Shown: in pieces, positions 41,392-50,215 of the stretch
Layout: each line of letters begins with the position of its first letter
Position numbering within the stretch: the stretch's first letter is position 1
NCBI RefSeq assembly: GCF_024508295.1
Contig: NZ_CP101990.1
Coordinates: 744,001-808,000 of the forward strand
Reading direction: 5' to 3'
Length of the DNA stretch: 64,000 nucleotides
From: Aeromicrobium duanguangcaii
GTDB lineage: Bacteria > Actinomycetota > Actinomycetes > Propionibacteriales > Nocardioidaceae
Program-made: the position numbers and the translations under genes
Notes under the pieces: generated by a model
Databases searched by the model: none
What the model was told of the DNA's origin: nothing
What the model saw: only the letters and a program-made list of their open reading frames with translations

Positions 41392-42540
41392 TCATCGGGG
41401 CAGCTCGACGGCGTCGAGGGCCAGCAGCACGCTGCCCACGCAGGACGGCCGCTCGTCCAGCTCCGACGCCGTGACCCGCACCTGACGGGCGACCGGGGTC
41501 AGCGCATGGCGGCGCATCGACGCGCGGACCTCGTCGAGCAGGACGTCGCCGGCCGCGGCCAGCTCGCCGCCGATCACGACGACCTCGGGCCCCAGCAGGT
41601 TCGCCACCGTGGCGACCGCCTCGCCCAGGTGCCGGCCCGCGTCCTCGATCAGCCGACGCGCGCCCTGGTCGCCGTGCAGCGCTCTCTCGACGAAGCCGGG
41701 CACGTCGACCTCGCCGCCCATCGGGGCGAACTGCGCGATCAGCGCGGCGCCGCCGACGTAGGCCTCGAGGCAGCCGCGGCTGCCGCACCGGCACAGGGGA
41801 CCGGACTCGTCCATCGTGAGGTGGCCCAGCTCGCCGGCGGTGCCCAGGCCGCCGTGGTGGACCCGGCCGCCGAGGACCAGACCGCAGCCCACACCGGACG
41901 CGATCTTGATGTAGACGAGGTCCTCGTGGCCCCGTCCGGCGCCACGGGTCCACTCGGCCAAGGCGCTCAGGTTCGCGTCGTTGTCCACGACGACGGGGCA
42001 CTCGAAGGCCTTCTCGGCAGCTGACCGGGCGTCGACGCCGACCCAGCCGGGCAGGATCGAGCCGGAGTCGATGATGCCGTCGCGGCCGATGGGCGCGGGG
42101 ATGGCCATCCCCACCGCCCGCAGGTCGTCGTGGGTGAGTCCGCCATCGCCGAGCAGGTCGTCGATCATCTGTCGGGCGAGGTCCAGCGCGTGATCACTCG
42201 AGGCGTCCGGCGCCAGCGGCACGACGCGCGCGGCCCGGATGTGCCCGGCGAGGTCGGCCAGGGCGACCTGCAGGTGCGAGTGGCCGAAGTCGACGCCGGC
42301 CACGACGCCCGCGCCGGGGGAGACGGTCACGATCGCGCCCCGGCGGCCCGATCCGGCCTGGGAGTCCAGGAAGCCCGCGTCCACGAGCTCGCGGATGATG
42401 CCCGAGACGGTCGCCGGCGCCAGCTGCGTGAGGCGGGCGATCTCGGCCTGGCTCAGCCCTCCGGCCTCGCGCACGACGCGCACGACGCGACTCTGGTTCG
42501 AGGCGCGCAGCGCAGCAGTGGTCCGGGGGCCGGTCGGCAT
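41392..42540 (-). CDS. ROK-family transcriptional repressor
   Basis: A 382-residue protein if started at ATG 42540 (an in-frame GTG at 42627 would add 29 residues). The N-terminal winged helix (NQSRVVRVVREAGGLSQAEIARLTQLAPATVSGIIRELVDAGFL) is fused to a ROK sugar-kinase fold: VAGVDFGHSHLQVALADL, VVVDNDANLSALAEW, GTAGELGHLTM and the zinc motif CRCGSRGCLEAYVGG. Zinc and sugar binding are expected from the family. It is divergent from a xylose-type ABC importer and probably represses it in the absence of the sugar. Confidence 0.88.
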   Translation of the reverse strand: MPTGPRTTAALRASNQSRVVRVVREAGGLSQAEIARLTQLAPATVSGIIRELVDAGFLDSQAGSGRRGAIVTVSPGAGVVAGVDFGHSHLQVALADLAGHIRAARVVPLAPDASSDHALDLARQMIDDLLGDGGLTHDDLRAVGMAIPAPIGRDGIIDSGSILPGWVGVDARSAAEKAFECPVVVDNDANLSALAEWTRGAGRGHEDLVYIKIASGVGCGLVLGGRVHHGGLGTAGELGHLTMDESGPLCRCGSRGCLEAYVGGAALIAQFAPMGGEVDVPGFVERALHGDQGARRLIEDAGRHLGEAVATVANLLGPEVVVIGGELAAAGDVLLDEVRASMRRHALTPVARQVRVTASELDERPSCVGSVLLALDAVELPR

Positions 42541-42563
42541 GCGCTCACTGTCGCGCAGTGTGA

Positions 42564-42641
42564 ACTTGTCGTCAAGTATCGAACGCAAGCCGGGGGAAGG
42601 CCAGTCGAGGGCGAGCGTTGTGTTCACCTGTTGACCTCAAC
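42564..42641. promoter_or_regulatory. inverted repeats between ROK regulator and sugar importer
   Basis: Two symmetric sites lie here: ACTTG-TCGT-CAAGT (42564-42577) and GTTGA-CC-TCAAC (42630-42641). They are candidate ROK-repressor operators for the divergent promoters. If the ROK protein starts at 42627, the first site would be inside its gene. Confidence 0.45.
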
Positions 42642-42705
42642 AGTGTGACGTAGTTCACTGTTGGTACTCCACGCCGAGGTGGGGACGACATTTCTTGGAG
42701 GATCT

Positions 42706-43776
42706 GTGAACACCATCTCTCGCGTCGCCCGGGTGGCGGCGACCCTCACGATCGGCCTGGGCGCACTGGCCGCATGTGGCGCCAACGACGACGACAGCGG
42801 CGACGATGGTGGCGGTGGCGACAAGGAGAAGACGATCGCCCTGCTGCTCCCCGAGACCAAGACGACCCGGTACGAGAGCTTCGACAAGCCGCTCTTCGAG
42901 GCCAAGGTCAAGGACGTGTGCGACAAGTGCAAGGTCGACTACCTCAACGCCGACCAGGACGCCTCCAAGCAGCAGCAGCAGGCCCAGTCCGCCATCACGA
43001 ACGGCGCGAACGTCCTGGTCCTGGACCCGGTCGACGGCAAGGCCGCCACCACGATCGTGAAGTCGGCGCAGAGCTCGAAGGTGCCGGTGATCGCGTACGA
43101 CCGCTTCATCGAGGGCGCCGACTACTACGTCTCGTTCGACAACGAGCGGGTCGGCCAGTTCCAGGCCGAGGCGCTCGTGAAGGCCACCGGTGACGAGGGC
43201 GACATCCTCATGCTCAACGGCTCGCCGACCGACCCCAACGCGGCGCAGTTCAAGAAGGGCGCCCACTCGGTCCTGGACAAGAGCAACCTGAAGATCGTCG
43301 CGGAGTACGACAACCCCGACTGGAGCCCGGACAACGCCCAGAAGTTCACCAGCTCGCAGTTCAACAAGATCGAGCCGCAGGAGCTGGCCGGGGTCTACGC
43401 CGCCAACGACGGCCAGGCCGGTGGCGTGTTCGCCGCCTTCAAGTCCGCCGGTGTCACGAAGATCCCGCCGATCACCGGTCAGGACGCCGAGCTGGCCGCG
43501 ATCCAGCGGATCATCGCCGGCGACCAGTACATGACGGTGTACAAGCCGATCCGCCGGGAGGCCGAGAAGGCCGCCGAGCTGGCCACCGACCTGGCCAACG
43601 GGGTCGACATCGCCGGATTCGAGGATGTCGACGGTGTCGCCTCGTTCATCCTGGACCCGATCGTGGTCGAGAAGGACAACATCAAGGACACGATCGTCAA
43701 GGACGAGTTCTACTCCGTCGAGGACATCTGCACGCCCGAGTACGCCGACGCCTGCAAGGCCGCCGGCCTCTCCTGA
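42706..43776 (+). CDS. sugar ABC transporter substrate-binding lipoprotein (XylF-like)
   Basis: A 356-residue periplasmic-binding-protein of the ribose/xylose class. GTG 42706 follows GGAGGA; the signal peptide ends at LAACG (Cys24). The mature domain has IALLLPETKTTRYESFDKPLFEAKVKDV, QQQQAQSAITNGANVLVLDPVDG, VPVIAYDRFI and VYAANDGQAGG, closely following D-xylose binding proteins. It is the first gene of a three-gene importer next to a ROK repressor. No xylose isomerase or kinase genes are adjacent. Confidence 0.9.
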   Translation: MNTISRVARVAATLTIGLGALAACGANDDDSGDDGGGGDKEKTIALLLPETKTTRYESFDKPLFEAKVKDVCDKCKVDYLNADQDASKQQQQAQSAITNGANVLVLDPVDGKAATTIVKSAQSSKVPVIAYDRFIEGADYYVSFDNERVGQFQAEALVKATGDEGDILMLNGSPTDPNAAQFKKGAHSVLDKSNLKIVAEYDNPDWSPDNAQKFTSSQFNKIEPQELAGVYAANDGQAGGVFAAFKSAGVTKIPPITGQDAELAAIQRIIAGDQYMTVYKPIRREAEKAAELATDLANGVDIAGFEDVDGVASFILDPIVVEKDNIKDTIVKDEFYSVEDICTPEYADACKAAGLS

Positions 43777-43854
43777 GCCCCCTGGTGCGGGGGCCGGCTC
43801 CGGTCGGCCCCCGTTCCGCACGTCCTTCGTCGCTCGAACCCCCCAGGAAGCCCC

Positions 43855-44673
43855 ATGACCGCACCCGTCCTGTCCCTGCGAGGTGTCGCCAAGCGCTTCG
43901 GCGCCGTGCAGGCCCTCATCGACGTCGACTTCGAGGTCCGGCCCGGCGAGGTCGTGGCACTCGTCGGCGACAACGGCGCCGGCAAGTCCACCCTCGTCAA
44001 GATCATCTCCGGTGTGTACGGCGCCGACTCCGGCGTGATCGAGATCGAGGGCCGGCCGGTCCAGATCAACGGCCCGAAGTCCGCGCAGGCGCTCGGCATC
44101 GCCACGGTCTTCCAGGACCTGGCGCTGGCCGACAACCTCGACGTCGTCGCCAACCTCTTCCTCGGCCAGGAGTCGACCTCGGCCGGCGTCCTGGACGAGG
44201 AGTCGATGGAGTCGCGCAGCTGGGAGCTGCTCCGCCAGCTCTCGGCCAAGATCCCCTCCGTGCGGATCCCGATCGCGGGACTGTCCGGCGGCCAGCGCCA
44301 GACCGTCGCGATCGCCCGCAGCCTGGTCGGCGACCCGAAGATCATCATGCTCGACGAGCCCACGGCGGCCCTCGGCGTCGCCCAGACGGCCGAGGTGCTC
44401 AACCTGGTCGAGCGGCTCCGCGAGTCCGGCCTGGCCGTCGTGCTGATCACCCACAACATGGCCGACGTCCAGGCGGTCGCCGACCGGATCTACGTCCTGC
44501 GGCTGGGGCGCAACGCCGCGGAGTTCCGCATCGACGACGTCACGACCGACCAACTGGTCGCGGCCATCACCGGGGCCTCGGACAACGTCGTCGCCGCCCG
44601 CCGGGCGCGGGCCGAGGGCGCCGCCATCCCACCCATTCCGCTCCCTGACCTGCCGACGGAGGACGAGGCATGA
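43855..44673 (+). CDS. sugar ABC transporter ATP-binding protein (single-domain)
   Basis: A 272-residue ABC ATPase: Walker [25 protein letters not shown]-loop TVFQDLALADNLDVVANLFLG, signature LSGGQRQTVAIARSL, Walker B IIMLDEPTAALGV, switch His LITHNMADV. Most ribose/xylose-class ATPases (RbsA, XylG) are fused pairs of about 500 residues; this has one domain and must dimerise, as in FrcA-type systems. It overlaps the permease by 4 nt. Confidence 0.92.
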   Translation: MTAPVLSLRGVAKRFGAVQALIDVDFEVRPGEVVALVGDNGAGKSTLVKIISGVYGADSGVIEIEGRPVQINGPKSAQALGIATVFQDLALADNLDVVANLFLGQESTSAGVLDEESMESRSWELLRQLSAKIPSVRIPIAGLSGGQRQTVAIARSLVGDPKIIMLDEPTAALGVAQTAEVLNLVERLRESGLAVVLITHNMADVQAVADRIYVLRLGRNAAEFRIDDVTTDQLVAAITGASDNVVAARRARAEGAAIPPIPLPDLPTEDEA

Positions 44674-45896
44674 GCTACGCCGACCGCGCCGACGAGCGCC
44701 TCGTCCAGGACACGTCCCCGCACGCCATGCTGACCAGCGTCGTGCGCCGGCTGCGGTCCGGTGACCTCGGGATGATCCCGGTCGTCGTCGGACTCGTCGT
44801 CATCTGGATCGTCTTCTACGCGATGAACCCGCGGTTCCTCTCGTCGCGCAACCTCGTCGAGCTGAGCCTGGACTCGGCCACCATCGGCATGATCTCGGTG
44901 GGCATCGTCCTGGTGCTGCTGCTGGGCGAGATCGACCTGTCGGTCGGCTCGGTCTCCGGGCTCTCCGGGGCGGTGCTGGCGGTCCTGCTGGTCTACCACG
45001 ACTGGCCGCTGCTGGCGTCGATCCTCGCGGCGCTGTGCGCCGGACTGGTGATCGGCGCGTTCTACGGGCTCCTGTTCACGCGGTTCGGGGTGCCGAGCTT
45101 CGTCATCACGCTGGCTGGCCTGCTGGCCTTCCTGGGCGCGCAGCTGAACGTGCTGGGTCGCAACGGCACGGTGAACCTGCCCGGTGACTCCGCGCTGATC
45201 GACTTCGCGAACTTCACGTTCCTGCCGCCGTGGCTGTCCTACGTGCTCGCCGTCGGGGTGGGCCTGGCCTATCTGCTGGCGCGCCTGCGGACGCTGCGCC
45301 GTCGTGCGGCGGCCCAGCTCTCGGCCCCGAGCCTGCGGTGGATCGTCGTGCGAGCGGTCGTGATCGCGGCAGCGGTGGCGGGCGTGGCCTGGTACCTCAA
45401 CATCGACCGCGGGATCGGCGCCATGCCGCTGCTGTGGGTGGGCGTCATCATCACCATGGACTTCCTGCTGCGCCGCACCACCTGGGGCCGGCACGTGTTC
45501 GCGGTCGGTGGCAACGAGGAGGCGTCGCGGCGTGCGGGCGTGCCCGTGAACCGCGTCTACATCTCGGTGTTCGCGCTGTGCTCGATGTTCGCCGCGCTCG
45601 GTGGCGTGCTGGCGGCCGGCCGCCTGCAGGCGGTCAGCCAGTCCAGTGGCGGCACCGACACCAACCTCATGGCGATCGCCGCGGCGGTCATCGGCGGCAC
45701 GAGCCTGTTCGGTGGTCGCGGGTCGGTCTACTCGGCGCTCTTCGGCATGCTCGTGCTGCAGTCGATCACCAGCGGCCTCAACCTGGTCGGGGTCGACGCC
45801 TACGTGCGCTACATGGTCACCGGCGCCGTGCTGCTGCTGGCGGTCACGATCGACTCGCTCTCGAGGCAGGCGCGCAAGAGCAGCGGCAGTGGGTGA
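44670..45896 (+). CDS. sugar ABC transporter permease (XylH-like)
   Basis: A 408-residue membrane protein with about ten helices. LSLDSATIGMISVGIVLVLLLGEIDLSVGSVSGLSGAVLAVLL is the hallmark of XylH/RbsC permeases, and HVFAVGGNEEASRRAGVPVNRVYISVFALCSMFAALGGVLAAGRL forms the ATPase-coupling region. It completes the importer with the two preceding genes. Confidence 0.92.
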   Translation: MSYADRADERLVQDTSPHAMLTSVVRRLRSGDLGMIPVVVGLVVIWIVFYAMNPRFLSSRNLVELSLDSATIGMISVGIVLVLLLGEIDLSVGSVSGLSGAVLAVLLVYHDWPLLASILAALCAGLVIGAFYGLLFTRFGVPSFVITLAGLLAFLGAQLNVLGRNGTVNLPGDSALIDFANFTFLPPWLSYVLAVGVGLAYLLARLRTLRRRAAAQLSAPSLRWIVVRAVVIAAAVAGVAWYLNIDRGIGAMPLLWVGVIITMDFLLRRTTWGRHVFAVGGNEEASRRAGVPVNRVYISVFALCSMFAALGGVLAAGRLQAVSQSSGGTDTNLMAIAAAVIGGTSLFGGRGSVYSALFGMLVLQSITSGLNLVGVDAYVRYMVTGAVLLLAVTIDSLSRQARKSSGSG

Positions 45897-45950
45897 GGGC
45901 CGTTTGTGTCACGTGCGGACCAACCGCCTGCGGCTCGGTAAGGTCAGGTC

Positions 45951-46877
45951 ATGCGAACTGAGACCGACGTCGTCGTCGATCACCTGACCAAACAGTTCGG
46001 CTCCGTCAAGGCCGTGGATGACCTCAGCTTCACCGTCCGTCCCGGCGCGGTGACCGGATTCCTCGGTCCCAACGGAGCCGGCAAGACCACCACCCTGCGG
46101 ATGCTGCTCGGCCTGGTGCGACCCACGGGAGGCAGCGCCCTCATCGGGGGCAAGCGCTACGAGGACATCGCGCAGCCCGGCGCCACCGTGGGCGCCGCGC
46201 TCGAAGCCTCGAGCTTCCACCCCGGACGGACCGGACTGGACCACCTGCGCGTGTACGCGCCGCAGGTCGGAGCCAGCGACGCGCGCTGCCACGAGCTGCT
46301 CGAGCTGGTCGGCATGACCGACGCGGCCAAGCGGCGCGTCGGCGGCTACTCGATGGGCATGCGGCAGCGCCTGGGCCTGGCCTACGCGCTGCTGGGCGAC
46401 CCGGACGTCATCCTGCTCGACGAGCCGGCCAACGGCCTGGACCCGCAGGGCATCGTCTGGCTGCGGCACCTGTTGCGCGCCTTCGCCGACGAGGGCCGCA
46501 CGGTCCTGGTCTCGAGCCACGTGCTCAGCGAGGTCCAGCACACCGTGGACGACGTCGTGATCATCGCGAGCGGCCGCCTCGTGCACGCCTCGCCGCTGCA
46601 GGGCCTGCATGCCCTGGTCGAGTCGCGGGTCCGGATCGCCGGCCCCGCCCCCGAGCGCATCGCCGCGCTGGCAACCGACCGGGGCTGGCGTCACGAGCCG
46701 GTCGCCGGCGGCATCGACGTCGTCGACGTCCCCGCGGCCGAGGTGGGCGCCGCGGCCTTCGCCGCCGGCATCGAGGTCCACGAGCTGGCGAACGTCGGAG
46801 TCGGCCTCGAGGACGTGTTCCTGCGGCTGACCTCCAGTCCCGACGCCCCGGCGTCGCGAGGAGGTGTGGCCGCATGA
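45951..46877 (+). CDS. ABC-2 type exporter ATP-binding protein
   Basis: A 308-residue ATPase of the DrrA/CcmA type: GPNGAGKTTTLRMLLGLVRPTGG (Walker A), YSMGMRQRLGLAYALLGDPDVILLDEPANGLDPQG (signature and Walker B), LVSSHVLSEV (switch His). The C-terminal about 90 residues form the usual exporter accessory domain ending GLEDVFLRLT. It overlaps its permease by 4 nt; together they export an unknown compound. Confidence 0.9.
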   Translation: MRTETDVVVDHLTKQFGSVKAVDDLSFTVRPGAVTGFLGPNGAGKTTTLRMLLGLVRPTGGSALIGGKRYEDIAQPGATVGAALEASSFHPGRTGLDHLRVYAPQVGASDARCHELLELVGMTDAAKRRVGGYSMGMRQRLGLAYALLGDPDVILLDEPANGLDPQGIVWLRHLLRAFADEGRTVLVSSHVLSEVQHTVDDVVIIASGRLVHASPLQGLHALVESRVRIAGPAPERIAALATDRGWRHEPVAGGIDVVDVPAAEVGAAAFAAGIEVHELANVGVGLEDVFLRLTSSPDAPASRGGVAA

Positions 46878-47665
46878 GCGCCGCGTTCAAGGCAGAGCTG
46901 CGCAAGCTCTTCAGTACCCGTCTGTGGTGGCTGCTGGCCCTCGTGCTGGTGGCGTACCTCGTGTTCATCGCCGTGGTGATCTCGTTCTCGTTCACCGTCG
47001 ACATGGGCGACGACTCGGGCATGCCGGTGGGTGAGGAGCTGGCGCGCGTCGTCTACTCGCTCACCAGTCCGATCGGCTACGTCTTCCCGCTCATCGTGGG
47101 CAGCCTGCTGTTCACCGGAGAGTTCCGCCACAAGACCATCACCGCGTCCCTGCTGGCCCAGCCCAACCGGTCGGTGCTGATGGCCGCCAAGCTGGCCGCG
47201 GCCGTCGTGGTCGGCCTGATCTACGGCGTCATCGGGACGGCCTCGACCGTGGCCGGTGCGGCTCCCGTGCTCGCGTGGCGCGGCGACGGCGCCTACCTCG
47301 GCGCCGAGAGCGTGCTGACGCTGCTCGGCATGTCGGTCCTGGTCATGACGATCTGGGCCGTCCTGGGCACCGCGATCGGCAGCGTCCTGACGAACCAGGT
47401 CGCCGCGATCATCGTGATCCTGGCGTTCACCCAGTTCGTCGAGCCGGTCGCGCGCGTCGCGCTCGGTGCCTGGGACGCGACGTCCGAGGTGGCCAAGTAC
47501 CTGCCGGGCGCCGCGGCCGATGCCGTCCTGGGGTCGAGCTTCTTCGCCCAGGACACCACGACGGACCTGCTCTCGCGCGGGCCCGGGGCGATCGTGCTGC
47601 TGGCCTACGTGCTGGTGTTCGTGCTGCTGGGCCGCTTCGTGACCCTGCGCCGCGACATCGGCTGA
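46874..47665 (+). CDS. ABC-2 type exporter permease
   Basis: A 263-residue membrane protein with six helices: AELRKLFSTRLWWLLALVLVAYLVFIAVVISF, SPIGYVFPLIVGSLLFTGEFRHKTITASLLAQPNRSVLMAAKL and a final span before RRDIG. The RHKTITASLL stretch is common in ABC-2 permeases paired with DrrA-like ATPases. Cargo unknown. Confidence 0.88.
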   Translation: MSAAFKAELRKLFSTRLWWLLALVLVAYLVFIAVVISFSFTVDMGDDSGMPVGEELARVVYSLTSPIGYVFPLIVGSLLFTGEFRHKTITASLLAQPNRSVLMAAKLAAAVVVGLIYGVIGTASTVAGAAPVLAWRGDGAYLGAESVLTLLGMSVLVMTIWAVLGTAIGSVLTNQVAAIIVILAFTQFVEPVARVALGAWDATSEVAKYLPGAAADAVLGSSFFAQDTTTDLLSRGPGAIVLLAYVLVFVLLGRFVTLRRDIG

Positions 47666-47691
47666 GCGACTCCCGCCGCCGCCCCCTGGCA

Positions 47692-47750
47692 ACTTTTGGA
47701 AACGGATCCACCTTTCTGCTCCGGCGGAAGGTGGATCCGTTTCCAAAAGT
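47692..47750. terminator. long perfect inverted repeat between convergent genes (probable bidirectional terminator)
   Basis: Arms at 47692-47714 and 47728-47750 are perfectly complementary over 23 bp with a 13-nt loop. The arms end in ACTTTT/AAAAGT, which gives short T runs at both ends. It lies between convergent genes, so termination on both strands is the simplest reading. A perfect stem this long is unusual. Confidence 0.65.
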
Positions 47751-47802
47751 GCGAGCGGGGGAGGGGCCGAGGGGCCGAGGGCCGAGGGCTGAGCGAGCCC
47801 GC

Positions 47803-48624
47803 TCAGCGGCGGACGAACCGCACGTCGGTCCGGCTGGTATCCCGCGAGGGGCGCCAGCCGGGCTCGTCCTGGTCCGCGACCCAGGCCATGTCGTCGAAGG
47901 TGACCTCGCTGATGCGGAACTCGGTCGAGTTCGCCACGAGGAACTGCGCCAGCGCCCAGCCGCGGGTGTCGATCTGGTCGCCGGTCAGCGCGATCGCGTG
48001 CTGCCCGGACGAGGGATCGGAGTCGACGCGCACGCGCCCCCAGGCCTGGTTCAGGTAGGCCTCGAGGTCGGCGCCGGTGGACCCGGCCTTCGGGTCGGTC
48101 GCGCAGGCGAACGCCGCGGGGGAGTAGCCGCGCAGGGCCGAGGCCAGCACGCGCGCGTCCGCCTCGTGGTCCGCGTAGGCCTGCGGGAACCCCGAGCGCT
48201 GAACGGCCTGGGCGGCGTCGGTGATCTCCATGGACTCGTAGTCCTCGATCGTGGCCAGCGCGTCGTAGAACTTCCCGGTCGAGTAGACCGGATCGAGGAT
48301 CTCCTCGACGGTTCCCCAGCCCTGCGAGGGCCGCTGCTGGAACAGCCCGACCGAATCGCGGTCGCCGTAGTCGATGTTGCGGATCTTCGACTCCTGGTAC
48401 GCCGTGGCGATCGCGATGGTCGTCGCCCGCGGCGGCAGGCCGCGCTCGTGGGCCTGGGCCGCCATCAGCGCGGCCCACTTCGCCTGCTCGACGTCGACCT
48501 CGACCGTGCGGTCACCGACCGTCGCGACGCAGAACCCGCGGTTCTCGATGCCGTTCTCGAAGGACTTCAGGACGACGAACACGAGCGCCGCCGTGGCGAC
48601 GACCGTGGCGACGATCCATCGCAT
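47803..48624 (-). CDS. membrane-anchored lysozyme/transglycosylase-like protein
   Basis: A 273-residue protein with one N-terminal anchor ([19 protein letters not shown]) and an extracytoplasmic domain. AIATAYQESKIRNIDYGDRDSVGLFQQRPSQGWGTVEEILDPVYSTGKFYDAL resembles lytic-transglycosylase-like domains of streptomycetes, with the Glu of QES in the catalytic position. C-terminal (from about 200) is a smaller domain. Database names for relatives vary. Its ATG overlaps the dapD stop by one base, so the two are co-translated. Confidence 0.75.
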   Translation of the reverse strand: MRWIVATVVATAALVFVVLKSFENGIENRGFCVATVGDRTVEVDVEQAKWAALMAAQAHERGLPPRATTIAIATAYQESKIRNIDYGDRDSVGLFQQRPSQGWGTVEEILDPVYSTGKFYDALATIEDYESMEITDAAQAVQRSGFPQAYADHEADARVLASALRGYSPAAFACATDPKAGSTGADLEAYLNQAWGRVRVDSDPSSGQHAIALTGDQIDTRGWALAQFLVANSTEFRISEVTFDDMAWVADQDEPGWRPSRDTSRTDVRFVRR

Positions 48625-49562
48625 CAGTTGGCGTGCAGGTCGGCGTTGAGCTCCACGCCGGTCCGGCCGCCGCGCGGACGGGCCTCCAGGGCGCCGGTCT
48701 GGCTGTTGGTCAGGAACAGGATGCCGTCCGCGCCCGAGAGCTGGGCGGCCTTGACGACCGAGCCGTCGGGCATGGTGACCTTGGAGCCGGCGGTGACGTA
48801 GGTGCCGGCCGCGACGACGCAGTCGTTGCCCAGCGAGATCCCGATACCGGCGTTGGCGCCGATCAGGCAGCCCTCGCCGACGCTGACGATCTCCTTGCCG
48901 CCACCGGAGAGCGTGCCCATGATGGACGCGCCGCCGCCGACATCGGAGCCGTTGCCCACCACGACGCCGGCCGAGATGCGGCCTTCGACCATGGCGTGGC
49001 CGAGCGTGCCGGCGTTGAAGTTGACGAAGCCCTCGTGCATGACCGTGGTGCCCTCGGCGAGGTGGGCGCCCAGGCGGACGCGGTCGGCGTCGCCGATGCG
49101 CACGCCGCTGGGCACGACGTAGTCGGTCATGCGGGGGAACTTGTCGACGCTCGTGACCGACACGACCAGCCCGGCGGCGCGGGCCCGGGCGCGGACCGCC
49201 TCGAAGTCGTCGACGGCGCACGGGCCGATCGAGGTCCACACGACGTTGGTCAGCAGGCCGAAGATGCCGTCGAGGCTCTGGCCGTGGGGCTGGACGAGGC
49301 GGTGCGACAGCAGGTGCAGGCGCAGGTAGACGTCGTAGGCGTCGGCCGGCGGCGCGTCCAGATCGGTGATCTCGGTGTGGATGACGTGGGTGCTGACTCC
49401 GCGAATCGGGTCCTCACGCTCCGCGGCGACCAGGTCGGAGGGCTCGACGGTGGTCTCGGGGGAGGGGCCGAGCATCGGCTCGGGGTACCAGACGTCCAGG
49501 ACGGTTCCCTCGGGCGTGACGGTGGCCAGGCCCCAGGCGTGGGCCGATCGGGTGTCGCTCAT
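48624..49562 (-). CDS. dapD: tetrahydrodipicolinate N-succinyltransferase DapD
   Basis: A 312-residue enzyme from ATG 49562. The N-terminal half carries [19 protein letters not shown]; the C-terminal left-handed beta helix has hexapeptide repeats [32 protein letters not shown] and [34 protein letters not shown], the signature of actinobacterial DapD. It uses succinyl-CoA in lysine/diaminopimelate synthesis; DapC at 40291 acts next. It forms an operon with the lysozyme-like gene downstream, both serving the cell wall. Confidence 0.93.
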   Translation of the reverse strand: MSDTRSAHAWGLATVTPEGTVLDVWYPEPMLGPSPETTVEPSDLVAAEREDPIRGVSTHVIHTEITDLDAPPADAYDVYLRLHLLSHRLVQPHGQSLDGIFGLLTNVVWTSIGPCAVDDFEAVRARARAAGLVVSVTSVDKFPRMTDYVVPSGVRIGDADRVRLGAHLAEGTTVMHEGFVNFNAGTLGHAMVEGRISAGVVVGNGSDVGGGASIMGTLSGGGKEIVSVGEGCLIGANAGIGISLGNDCVVAAGTYVTAGSKVTMPDGSVVKAAQLSGADGILFLTNSQTGALEARPRGGRTGVELNADLHAN

Positions 49563-49604
49563 GGGCCCAAGGCTATCGAGGCCGGTCACGCCCGTGATGG
49601 TGTG

Positions 49605-50066
49605 TCAGACGCCGCCGGCGAACCCGTGCTGGCGCCACGCCTCGTACACCGCGATCGAGGCGCAGTTCGCCAGGTTCATCGAGCGCCGTGACGGCAGCAT
49701 GGGCAGTCGCAGCCGGTCCGTGACGCGCTCGTCGCCCAGGACCTCGTCCGGCAGCCCGGTCGGCTCAGGCCCGAACAGCAGCACGTCGCCGGGCTCGTAG
49801 GCGATGTCGGTGTACGCGGTCGTGGCGGCCGTGGTGAAGGCGAAGACTCGCGCCGGAAGCAACGCCTCGTACGCCTCCTCGAGGGTCGCGTGGACCGTGA
49901 CGACGGCGAGGTCGTGATAGTCCAGACCGGCGCGGCGCAGTTTGGCGTCCTCGAAGTCGAAGAGCGGGTCGACCAGGTGCAGGTGACTGCCGGTGGCGGC
50001 GGCGAGCCGGATGGCGTTGCCCGTGTTGCCGGCGATGCGTGGCTCGAAGAACAGGATCCGGAACAC
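49605..50066 (-). CDS. trmL: tRNA (cytidine/uridine(34)-2'-O)-methyltransferase TrmL
   Basis: A 153-residue SPOUT methyltransferase from GTG 50066. ILFFEPRIAGNTGNAIRLAAATGSHLHLVDPLFDF is the TrmL/SpoU N-terminus; LLFGPEPTGLPDEVL and LPMLPSRRSMNLANCASIAVYEAWRQ form the trefoil knot that binds S-adenosylmethionine. It methylates the wobble ribose in tRNA-Leu isoacceptors. The length is typical. Confidence 0.92.
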   Translation of the reverse strand: MFRILFFEPRIAGNTGNAIRLAAATGSHLHLVDPLFDFEDAKLRRAGLDYHDLAVVTVHATLEEAYEALLPARVFAFTTAATTAYTDIAYEPGDVLLFGPEPTGLPDEVLGDERVTDRLRLPMLPSRRSMNLANCASIAVYEAWRQHGFAGGV

Positions 50067-50102
50067 GACCCCACAGTAGGCGGTAGCACTTTCTCGGCAC
50101 TC

Positions 50103-50138
50103 CGGACGTCCGTTCCTGACAGGTGAGACGTGGTCAGG
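50103..50138. promoter_or_regulatory. symmetric elements upstream of metQ
   Basis: CGGACGTCCG (50103-50112) is a perfect 10-bp palindrome, and CCTGAC...GTCAGG (50115-50120 and 50133-50138) can form a hairpin. They lie between trmL and metQ. No SAM riboswitch consensus was found; a protein operator for methionine control is possible. Confidence 0.3.
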
Positions 50139-50215
50139 GAGGCGGGTGTGACGGGCCTACGGTCATCTCGACCCCTCAGCACCACGGGGTCGCCCGCACA
50201 TCGAAAGGAACACCC

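Noticed and set aside
42661-42705. Earlier start for the xylose-binding protein at 42661
   Set aside because: It would put 15 residues before the signal peptide, whereas GTG 42706 has GGAGGA at ideal spacing.
50067-50215. SAM riboswitch upstream of metQNI
   Set aside because: No recognisable SAM-I, SAM-II or SAM-IV core; only simple palindromes are present.
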